Origin: Terriglobales bacterium
GTDB lineage: Bacteria > Acidobacteriota > Terriglobia > Terriglobales > Acidobacteriaceae
Direction: 5' to 3'
Length of the DNA stretch: 6,349 nucleotides
Assembly: GCA_030043575.1 (NCBI GenBank)
Contig: JASHXK010000487.1
Span: 1 to 6,349, forward strand
Below are positions 1 to 4,988 of the stretch, in pieces. The translations under genes were made by a program, and so were the position numbers. The notes beneath the pieces were generated by a model, which was not told where the DNA came from, did not search any database, and saw only the letters and a program-made list of their open reading frames with translations. The first letter of the stretch is position 1. Each line of letters opens with the position of its first letter.

Positions 1-8
1 TTCATTAT

Positions 9-16
9 GGGGGTGA
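9..16 (+). promoter_or_regulatory. Ribosome binding site of the SYLF gene
   Basis: GGGGGTGA lies four bases before the ATG at 21 and is close to the extended Shine-Dalgarno consensus GGAGGTGA. It supports ATG 21 as the start. Only 20 bases precede the gene in this window, so its promoter cannot be seen. Confidence 0.6.
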
Positions 17-20
17 GGAG

Positions 21-707
21 ATGAGGAAGTTCTTCGTTGTCGCACTATGTCTTGGTTTCGCGTTGCCGGTGGTCGCACAACAGAAAGAGGCTGAACGGCT
101 CACGTCATCGTACGATGTCATGCGGGCGGTTCTCGATATGCCGGATCAGGGTATTCCGAAAGACCTGCTCAACAAATCGTATTGCGTGGTGGTTTTCCCA
201 TCAGTGAAGAAAGGTGCGTTTGTGGTGGGAGCGAGCTATGGCCGCGGCGTGATGACCTGCCGCTCGGGCTCGCAGTTCCGCGGTCCCTGGAGCGCACCGG
301 CGTTCTTCGCATTGGAAGGCGGAAGTTTTGGATTGCAGGCTGGCGGCCAGGCGACGGACTTCGTGCTTCTGATCATGAACGAACAGGGCGCCACCTCGGT
401 GATGACCAGCAAGGTGAAGCTGGGCGGTGATGCTTCGGTTGCCGCAGGTCCGGTCGGCCGCACCACGTCGGCCGAGACCGATGTGGTGATGAAGGCAGAG
501 ATTCTGTCGTGGTCGCGCAATCGTGGCATTTTTGCTGGAATCTCGCTGACTGGTTCAACCTTGCGGTCCGACGACGATGCCAATAAGAACCTCTACGGCA
601 AGGATCTGAATGCAAAGCAGATTATCCTGCAGGGCCAAGTGAAGACGCCTTCCGCAGGCAAGGCTCTGATTGGTTTGCTGGGCAAAGCTTCGCCGAAAAG
701 GATGTGA
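21..707 (+). CDS. Secreted SYLF-domain (Ysc84/DUF500) lipid-binding-type protein
   Basis: A 228-residue protein with a classical signal peptide: basic MRK, a hydrophobic stretch over residues 4-18, and a probable cleavage after VVA (A19/Q20), so the mature protein is periplasmic or outside the cell. The SYLF domain fills residues 30 to about 200. Recognisable blocks are IPKDLL, CVVVFPSVKKGAFVVGASYG, the SAPAFFALEGGSFGLQAGG stretch, VKLGGDASVAAGPVGR and RNRGIFAGISL, followed by an acidic DDDANKNLYG tail motif. In eukaryotes the SYLF domain binds phosphoinositides; bacterial members are common as secreted single-domain proteins and their role is not settled. The size fits the bacterial family. 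C10 in the signal peptide is not in a lipobox. The next gene on the same strand is over 160 bp away, so it is probably transcribed on its own. Family assignment is firm; function is not known. Confidence 0.9.
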   Translation: MRKFFVVALCLGFALPVVAQQKEAERLTSSYDVMRAVLDMPDQGIPKDLLNKSYCVVVFPSVKKGAFVVGASYGRGVMTCRSGSQFRGPWSAPAFFALEGGSFGLQAGGQATDFVLLIMNEQGATSVMTSKVKLGGDASVAAGPVGRTTSAETDVVMKAEILSWSRNRGIFAGISLTGSTLRSDDDANKNLYGKDLNAKQIILQGQVKTPSAGKALIGLLGKASPKRM

Positions 708-765
708 GAAAACAAGTGATTAGCAATTAGCAAAATCTGGTAGTGGGGGAACCCAAACTAGAAAA

Positions 766-790
766 CAGGACGTAATTAAACGACGTCCTG
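766..790. repeat. Perfect 8-bp inverted repeat in the gap after the SYLF gene
   Basis: CAGGACGT (766-773) and ACGTCCTG (783-790) are exact reverse complements separated by a 9-base AT-rich loop. On the plus strand no T-run follows, so it is not a good terminator for the SYLF gene. Read on the minus strand the stem is followed by TTTTCTAG, which is closer to an intrinsic terminator, but no minus-strand gene enters from the right here. It may be a regulatory hairpin or protein-binding site ahead of the acylphosphatase-apt pair. Confidence 0.5.
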
Positions 791-873
791 CAGATAGATG
801 GAGCACGGATTACGGTTTTGTGCCTGGGATTACCGCGACAATGCTAGGCGGAAGTGTTGCCAATTGCTGCCTT

Positions 874-1158
874 ATGCCTGATCTCGAAACTCGCCGCTTC
901 GTAATCTCAGGACGCGTGCAGGGCGTTGGCTTCCGCTGGTTCGTGGAGCGCGAGGCGGCGCAGCTCGGCGTCACCGGATGGGTGCGCAACTGCAACAATG
1001 GCGATGTCGAAGTCATGGCCACGGGTACGCGCGAGCGGCTCAACTCGCTTCGCCAGAAGCTGGAACAAGGTCCACGGGCCTCGCGTGTCGATCATGTGGG
1101 CGAATCCAAGGCGCCGCTGTTGGACGCGCCATCATTTCGCATCGAAGGAGTCTGGTAA
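874..1158 (+). CDS. acyP: Acylphosphatase
   Basis: A 94-residue small cytosolic enzyme that hydrolyses acyl phosphates, such as acetyl- or carbamoyl-phosphate, to a carboxylate and phosphate. Both family signatures are intact: GRVQGVGFR at residues 13-21 with the phosphate-binding Arg21, and the GWVRN block at 35-39 continuing to G51, with catalytic Asn39. The usual family length is about 90-100 residues, which favours the ATG at 874. In-frame starts at 841 (ATG) and 820 (GTG) would add 11 or 18 residues (VANCC-rich, not family-like). None of the three has a convincing Shine-Dalgarno sequence, so the start is the uncertain part. The stop codon directly abuts the apt start, so the two genes are almost certainly co-transcribed and translationally coupled. 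Identity is secure; physiological substrate is unknown, as for most bacterial members. Confidence 0.92.
   Translation: MPDLETRRFVISGRVQGVGFRWFVEREAAQLGVTGWVRNCNNGDVEVMATGTRERLNSLRQKLEQGPRASRVDHVGESKAPLLDAPSFRIEGVW
1145..1150 (+). promoter_or_regulatory. Ribosome binding site of apt inside the acylphosphatase gene
   Basis: AAGGAG sits eight bases before the GTG at 1159, within the last codons of the acylphosphatase gene. It fixes the GTG as the apt start and shows translational linkage of the two genes. Confidence 0.75.
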
Positions 1159-1707
1159 GTGACGCAGCCGAAACCGGCCATCACCTGTGAAGATCTGAAG
1201 TCGCTGATTCGCGAGGTGCCTGACTTCCCGAAGCCGGGCATTCTTTTCTACGACATTACGACTCTCTTGAAGGATCGTCGCGGCTTCGCACGCCTGATTG
1301 ACGCGCTTACCGAGAACTACATCAATTACAACATCGAACTCGTCCTTGGGATCGAAGCGCGTGGCTTCATCTTTGGCCCGGCGCTGGCTTACCGGCTGAA
1401 TGCCGGTTTCGTGCCGGTGCGCAAGCCCAAGAAGCTGCCGGCTGAAGTCCTGCAGTGGAAATATGACCTGGAGTATGGCCAGGACACGCTGGAGATTCAC
1501 AAAGACGCGATCCAGCCCGGCCAGCGCATACTCATATGCGATGATCTGCTGGCGACCGGCGGCACCGCGAAGGCGGCCGCTGATATGGCTACGCAACTAG
1601 GCGGCAGCATCTGCGGTATGGGATTCGTGGTGGAATTGGATGGTCTGAAAGGCCGCGAAAAACTGAAAGACTACGAAGTGTTTTCGCTGCTGCACTACGA
1701 GCTGTAA
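1159..1707 (+). CDS. apt: Adenine phosphoribosyltransferase
   Basis: A 182-residue purine-salvage enzyme that converts adenine and PRPP to AMP and pyrophosphate in the cytoplasm. The family landmarks are in order: PDFPKPGILFYDITTLL at 21-37 (adenine-site region), GIEARGFIFG at 64-73, VRKPKKLP at 87-94, the flexible-loop segment YDLEYGQDTLEIH at 102-114, and the PRPP-binding motif ILICDDLLATGGTAKA at 124-139 with the Asp128-Asp129 pair. The length is typical. Translation begins with GTG immediately after the acylphosphatase TAA, with a good AAGGAG eight bases upstream. It converges with the toxin gene, leaving only 33 bp between the two stops. Nothing is missing or unusual in the protein. Confidence 0.97.
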   Translation: MTQPKPAITCEDLKSLIREVPDFPKPGILFYDITTLLKDRRGFARLIDALTENYINYNIELVLGIEARGFIFGPALAYRLNAGFVPVRKPKKLPAEVLQWKYDLEYGQDTLEIHKDAIQPGQRILICDDLLATGGTAKAAADMATQLGGSICGMGFVVELDGLKGREKLKDYEVFSLLHYEL

Positions 1708-1740
1708 TGCCGCCAGCGGGCGCGGCCAATTCTTTGCCAG

Positions 1741-2130
1741 TCACCAGACCGTTTTGATAAGCGGACAGTCCAGCAAGCGCCGATCGGCGGTGACCAGCGG
1801 CAGATTCTCCGCACGAGCAGTGGCGGCAATAATGCGGTCCATAGGATCGTTCGGAAAATCGAGCGGAAAGTGGACTGCGAAGAGGGCAACCTCCAGTGTA
1901 ATCGGTTTAATGATCACACCGGCGAGAAGTTCCCGAAAACTGGTTTCGAACGTGCCTCGCAACTCCACTCTTCCGCGGTAGAGAAGACCGGCCAATTCCA
2001 CGAGCGTAATAGTGGAAATGGCCACACCATCCGTGGCGCGAGCGCGCCGGATAGCTGCCGCGGCCGCTCGCGACACTTTTCTGGGGCTGAGCTGCGACCA
2101 CACCAGCACGTGAGTGTCGAGGAGGATCAT
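1741..2130 (-). CDS. vapC: PIN-domain toxin, VapC/PilT-type ribonuclease
   Basis: A 129-residue PIN-domain protein, the toxin half of a type II toxin-antitoxin pair. Toxins of this family are Mg2+-dependent RNases that usually cut tRNA, rRNA or mRNA. The acidic active-site set can be placed: Asp5 in LLDTHVLVW, Glu45 in TLVELAGL, Asp98 in NDPMDRIIAATA, and Asp116 in VTADRRL. All four are present, so it is likely active. The LDTHVLVW and DPMDRIIAATA blocks are typical of the VapC subgroup paired with Phd/YefM-like antitoxins. The ATG (2128-2130) overlaps the antitoxin stop by four bases (ATGA), and no strong ribosome binding site precedes it, which points to translational coupling. The RNA target cannot be read from sequence. 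Confidence 0.9.
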   Translation of the reverse strand: MILLDTHVLVWSQLSPRKVSRAAAAAIRRARATDGVAISTITLVELAGLLYRGRVELRGTFETSFRELLAGVIIKPITLEVALFAVHFPLDFPNDPMDRIIAATARAENLPLVTADRRLLDCPLIKTVW

Positions 2131-2450
2131 TTCAGCATGTCATAATCTTCCAACGCGAATATCGGTTTGATCAGATCGTCCGGATCGCCGTTGATTTTCA
2201 TAATCCCTTCCAGGCGTCCCAGAAAATCATCTCTCTTCTTGCCTTTCTTGGCATTCCGTCTATTGCAGGCGGGAACAACCTCCACTAGGGGTTTACCGCG
2301 AGAGGTCACCAACACAGGGCTACCCATGTCGGCGATCTCGCGCATCAATGCAAGACAATGCGCTTTAAATTCTCCGGCGGCGATCTCTCTCGCAGCGCCG
2401 GCAGCGGGGATTCTTGAGCCCGGCTTTCTTCTGACAGCAGTTCTAGGCAC
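2127..2450 (-). CDS. Phd/YefM-type antitoxin
   Basis: A 107-residue partner of the downstream PIN toxin. Residues 22-60 form the Phd/YefM DNA-binding fold: EIAAGEFKAHCLALMREI, then GSPVLVTSRGKPLVEVVP. Residues 61-107 are a charged tail (KKGKKRDD, then an acidic, hydrophobic end) expected to wrap and neutralise the toxin. The GTG at 2450 is the only start available: an in-frame TGA lies at 2478-2480, and no ATG, GTG or TTG codon occurs before about residue 35. This gives a basic N-terminal extension of about 20 residues, PRTAVRRKPGSR onward, longer than most family members. A GGAG lies about 11 bases upstream on the minus strand. Antitoxins of this family repress their own operon, which fits the repeat array directly ahead of the gene. 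Confidence 0.88.
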   Translation of the reverse strand: MPRTAVRRKPGSRIPAAGAAREIAAGEFKAHCLALMREIADMGSPVLVTSRGKPLVEVVPACNRRNAKKGKKRDDFLGRLEGIMKINGDPDDLIKPIFALEDYDMLK

Positions 2451-2453
2451 GAT

Positions 2454-2495
2454 ATGGTCATCTCCAAGTGACCATGGTCATTTTAACGTGGTCAC
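2454..2495 (-). promoter_or_regulatory. Probable operator of the toxin-antitoxin operon
   Basis: Four copies of the hexamer TGGTCA or its complement lie in 42 bp: TGGTCA at 2455-2460, TGACCA at 2469-2474, TGGTCA at 2475-2480 and TGGTCA at 2489-2494. The middle two join into the perfect 12-bp palindrome TGACCATGGTCA (2469-2480). The array fills most of the 49-bp gap between purN and the antitoxin and reaches to within four bases of the antitoxin GTG, overlapping its ribosome binding region. Such placement is what an autoregulatory antitoxin-toxin operator needs. A TTAAAAT (minus strand, 2486-2480) could be a -10 element, but no convincing -35 is seen. Confidence 0.75.
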
Positions 2496-2499
2496 ATCT

Positions 2500-3099
2500 C
2501 TAGCGGAGGATCACCCTTCGACCCTCGACGCTGAACTTTCCCTCGAGTACGATGCCGATCGCCTCCGTGTAGGCGATGTGCTCCTGCTCCAGGATGCGCG
2601 CGGCGAGCGAATGTTCGTCGTCGCCGTCGAGGACGGGCACGACCTTCTGCACGATAATCGCGCCGTGGTCGAGATTCTCGTCGACAAAGTGCACGGTGCA
2701 GCCGGAGACCTTGACGCCGTAGTCGAAGGCTTGCTTCTGAGCCTCGAGACCGGGAAACGCGGGCAATAGTGCGGGATGAATGTTGAGGATGCGGTTAGGA
2801 AACTGCTGCACGAACCAGGGCGACAATAATCGCATGTAGCCGGCAAGGCAGACGAGGTCGACGCGATGCGCGCATAGCGCGGCGGCGACGTCACGATCAT
2901 GCTCCTCGCGGACCTTGCCTTTGGACGGAATCACTTGCGCCTTGAGCCCACGGCTCCGCGCCGATTCGATGCCCGGCGCATCGGCACGGTTAGAGATGAC
3001 AATCGCGATGTTCGCGTTGAGTTTGCCGGACTCGACCTTGTCGGCGATAGCCTCGAAATTCGATCCGCGGCCGGAAAGTAGGATGCCCAGATTTTTCAT
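2500..3099 (-). CDS. purN: Phosphoribosylglycinamide formyltransferase (GAR transformylase)
   Basis: A 199-residue enzyme of de novo purine synthesis that transfers the formyl group from 10-formyltetrahydrofolate to glycinamide ribonucleotide. The N-terminal GILLSGRGSNFEAI (5-18) is the GAR phosphate-binding loop. The catalytic set is intact: Asn106 and His108 in NIHPALLPAFPG, and Asp144 in VDENLDHG, at the same numbers as in E. coli PurN. LAGYMRLLSP at 85-94 is also typical. The length is normal. The ATG at 3097-3099 lacks an obvious Shine-Dalgarno sequence, but the family N-terminus begins exactly here. purM, a frequent purN neighbour, is absent; a response regulator on the same strand lies 73 bp upstream and a toxin-antitoxin module 49 bp downstream. 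No unusual residues. Confidence 0.97.
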   Translation of the reverse strand: MKNLGILLSGRGSNFEAIADKVESGKLNANIAIVISNRADAPGIESARSRGLKAQVIPSKGKVREEHDRDVAAALCAHRVDLVCLAGYMRLLSPWFVQQFPNRILNIHPALLPAFPGLEAQKQAFDYGVKVSGCTVHFVDENLDHGAIIVQKVVPVLDGDDEHSLAARILEQEHIAYTEAIGIVLEGKFSVEGRRVILR

Positions 3100-3172
3100 G
3101 ATGACAGACGATGATACCGCGCTGTTGCGGTTGACGAATATCAGGAGCGGCTGCGCCGCCGGGCACCGCTTC

Positions 3173-3826
3173 CTATTGTTGCGGCTCCAGCAACGAGTGC
3201 GTTACCGCATGCACAGACAGGGCGATGCGATTGGGTACACCGATCTTGCGCAACAGCTGCGCGACGTGCGCTTTGACGGTGCGCTCGATGATACCCAGTT
3301 CTTTGGCGATCTCGCGATTTGAGCAGCCGGCCACCAGCAACCGCAGGACCTGACGCTCGCGGCTGCTGATGATCGTTTCCTTGCGCGAATGGCTGACACG
3401 GGCGATATAAGTGGAGCGCTCGATAAACGTAGCAAGCACCCGCCGGGGCAGCCATACGGAGCCCGCATGAACTTCACGCACCGCTTTCTTGAATTCCGCC
3501 GGTGAAGCTTCTTCCGAAACATAACCCTTTGCTCCCGCGGCGATGGCGCGCAGAACGTCCTCGTCACGATTCTCCGGTCCGGTGACAATGATTCGGACGC
3601 CAGGTTGTCGTGTCTTTAGCGTGGCCATCGCGTTCAGGAATACGGTCCCGCGATCCACCGCCAGGACGATCACATGGTCATTCTGGGATTGCACCACCGA
3701 AGCGACAGTTGCGGAGCGCACCTGAATGTCGCGTTCGGAAGACAAGATTGCGCGCAGTCCCACATAGCGAACAGGATCACTTTCGACAACCGCAACGCTA
3801 ATGGTATGGCGTCGTGATGGCTTCAT
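3173..3826 (-). CDS. NarL/FixJ-family response regulator with degenerate receiver
   Basis: A 217-residue two-domain regulator. The C-terminal LuxR/GerE helix-turn-helix (about 150-212) is well conserved: SSRERQVLRLLVAGCSNREIAKELGI, then ERTVKAHVAQLLRKIGV. The N-terminal receiver (about 9-125) keeps the fold pattern (VAVVESDPVRYVGLRAIL, IIVTGPEN with Thr82, AIAAGAKGYV), but the phosphorylation residues are poor. Only Glu15 matches the first acidic pair. The phospho-acceptor strand reads DHVIVLAVD, with Leu or Ala where Asp is expected and Asp58 about three residues late. The conserved Lys after GY is Glu105. It probably binds DNA without classical phosphorylation. No histidine kinase gene is adjacent. 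The ATG at 3826 is the first start after an in-frame stop. It is transcribed toward purN with 73 bp between them. Targets are unknown. Confidence 0.88.
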   Translation of the reverse strand: MKPSRRHTISVAVVESDPVRYVGLRAILSSERDIQVRSATVASVVQSQNDHVIVLAVDRGTVFLNAMATLKTRQPGVRIIVTGPENRDEDVLRAIAAGAKGYVSEEASPAEFKKAVREVHAGSVWLPRRVLATFIERSTYIARVSHSRKETIISSRERQVLRLLVAGCSNREIAKELGIIERTVKAHVAQLLRKIGVPNRIALSVHAVTHSLLEPQQ

Positions 3827-3872
3827 ACGTGGCGAGGCCTACGAGTATGTACCCTATAGCATCTTTCGCCAC
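3798..3872 (-). other. Possible short leader ORF overlapping the response regulator start
   Basis: On the minus strand AGGAGG (3881-3876), the best Shine-Dalgarno-like sequence in this region, sits three bases before a GTG at 3872. The GTG opens a 24-codon reading frame ending TAG at 3798, which overlaps the first codons of the response regulator in another frame. The regulator's own ATG has no clear ribosome binding site, so coupling through this short frame is possible. The peptide resembles nothing I recognise, and the AGGAGG-GTG spacing is short, so this may be chance. Confidence 0.25.
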
Positions 3873-4160
3873 AATCCTCCTATACGAAAAAAGTGGTAGA
3901 GAATTGCAGGTAGGAATTCGGCGCCCGGATGGCGGCGGTCACCACCCTTGGGCGACTAGCTGGCAGATCAGTCTCGGCTCCTTTTCTCCCATTCTCTACA
4001 GCGGTTGTCCTAGAGATGAGCTTGATTCTACGCTGCTTTTACTCGTCAAAGGTGTGCGGCGGCATTCCCGCGCACTTAGAGCGAAAAGGCATAGTAACCT
4101 ATGACATTCCGCTGGTATCGATGCAAAATAATTGTGGTCGACAGAAAGGGGAGTCAGGGA
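3827..4160. other. Divergent intergenic region, regulator / OmpA-like gene
   Basis: This 334-bp stretch lies between two divergent genes and must carry both promoters. No pair of -35 and -10 boxes stands out clearly on either strand. It holds the possible leader ORF on the minus strand and a weak inverted repeat GTGCG/CGCAC (4054-4058, 4071-4075) with an interrupted stem. Open frames that cross it on the plus strand lack family features and ribosome binding sites, so I do not call a gene here. Confidence 0.5.
4148..4153 (+). promoter_or_regulatory. Ribosome binding site deciding the OmpA-like start
   Basis: GGGGAG lies seven bases before the ATG at 4161. It favours that start over the in-frame ATG at 4101, which would add 20 residues and bury the signal peptide. 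Confidence 0.7.
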
Positions 4161-4733
4161 ATGAGAGTGCTGCGCCGCTGGGAATTGCAGATGTCGGCGA
4201 TGGTCTTAGTTGGTGCTTGCCTGGGAATGACGGGAGGCGGCCCGGTGTTTGCGCAGCAGTCAGGCAGTGCGGCGCCGCCAGCGCCCATCACTGAGCCACG
4301 CAGTGCCGCGCATAAGCCAAGTGGACCGCCCATTCCCAAAGGCAGTCAGGCGATCACGCAAACCGATGGGAAGTGCTCCACAGAACTTGTTGTAAATGCC
4401 GACGCCTTGTTCGGCGCAGCCCGGTGGACACTCAATTCCGATGCCGCACAGACTCTGGATGCGCTCGGTCCGCTGATTACCAAGGCAGGAAAACACCCCG
4501 TGCGGATTACCGCCTACTCGGGTGCGGATAATTCGGAAAAGAACAATCAGATCGTCGCAGAGAAGCGGGCGCTCACCGTGCGAACCTGGCTGAGGTACCA
4601 CGGCTTCATCCCGGATGACACGACGATGGAAGGAATCGGCAAGTTCGCCACCAGCGACAAAGGACCGAAGGAGCCGATAGAGATAGCGATCGATACCTGC
4701 AAGCAGCCTACCGGCCCCAAGGGGGACAAGTGA
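4161..4733 (+). CDS. Exported OmpA-like domain protein with altered peptidoglycan site
   Basis: A 190-residue exported protein. The N-terminus has RR at 5-6, a hydrophobic stretch to about residue 24, and a likely signal peptidase I cut after VFA (A31/Q32). LVGAC (16-20) also satisfies the general lipobox pattern, so a lipoprotein is possible. A Pro/Ala-rich linker covers about 34-62. Residues 75-180 match the C-terminal OmpA domain: VVNADALFGAARWTLNSDA, then NNQIVAEKRALTVRTWLRYHGFI. Aligned with the usual GHTD...SERRA block, the Asp that binds diaminopimelate is Gly121, while the paired Arg, 15 residues later, is kept as Arg136. The usual NRRVEI motif is reduced to PIEIAI. Cys72 and Cys180 flank the domain and could form a disulfide. 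Peptidoglycan binding is therefore doubtful. It stands alone on the plus strand. Without the alignment I would call it a hypothetical exported protein. Confidence 0.75.
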   Translation: MRVLRRWELQMSAMVLVGACLGMTGGGPVFAQQSGSAAPPAPITEPRSAAHKPSGPPIPKGSQAITQTDGKCSTELVVNADALFGAARWTLNSDAAQTLDALGPLITKAGKHPVRITAYSGADNSEKNNQIVAEKRALTVRTWLRYHGFIPDDTTMEGIGKFATSDKGPKEPIEIAIDTCKQPTGPKGDK

Positions 4734-4988
4734 TGCAATGCGGGCTTGCGTGAAGCGGGGTCATTTTCTCAGGTACGGTTAAGCCGTCGATTCTTGCCGT
4801 TCAAATCCAGCCAATTCCGTTCGCTGCACAGCCGCTTCACGTCTATGGGTGAGACGCGACACTGCAACTCTGAATCGGGACGAGCGACAATCTTGAGATT
4901 GAGGAGCGCGGCGGTGCGCCTGTCATAGCCCGATTACTACCATCCCATCATCCGCTGTCGCGCCCGCTCTAGCCCAGGCGAGGTTACA
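4734..4988. other. Intergenic region before the radical SAM gene
   Basis: A 255-bp gap that should hold the end of the OmpA-like transcript and the radical SAM promoter. I see no convincing terminator, promoter, RNA gene or coding frame. The GTTCAAATCC at 4799-4808 recalls a tRNA T-loop, but its flanks do not pair. Confidence 0.5.
4977..4983 (+). promoter_or_regulatory. Ribosome binding site of the radical SAM gene
   Basis: GGCGAGG lies five bases before GTG 4989. The frame is open upstream only to a TAG at 4926-4928 and contains no other ATG, GTG or TTG start, so this site and the GTG define the start. Confidence 0.65.

Noticed and set aside
42..50. Lipobox in the SYLF protein signal peptide around Cys10
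   Set aside because: The residue before the Cys is Leu, which a lipobox does not allow, and a good signal peptidase I site lies at A19/Q20.
1709..1726. GCCGC/GCGGC stem between apt and the toxin gene as a shared terminator
   Set aside because: A five-pair stem with an eight-base loop followed only by CAATTCTTT is too weak to call, although its position between convergent genes is suitable.
2167..2769. Plus-strand 200-codon open frame across the antitoxin and purN
   Set aside because: It is antisense to two well-supported genes, shows no family motif and has no ribosome binding site.
3147..3159. GCGGC/GCCGC mini hairpin between the regulator and purN as a terminator
   Set aside because: The stem is five base pairs with a three-base loop and no T-run follows on the minus strand.
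3929..4294. Plus-strand 121-codon open frame across the divergent region
   Set aside because: It lacks a ribosome binding site and known motifs and overlaps the OmpA-like gene, whose start and signal peptide are better supported.
4795..4811. tRNA T-loop-like GTTCAAATCC
   Set aside because: The five bases on each side of the loop (TGCCG and CCAGC) do not pair, and no acceptor or anticodon stem surrounds it.
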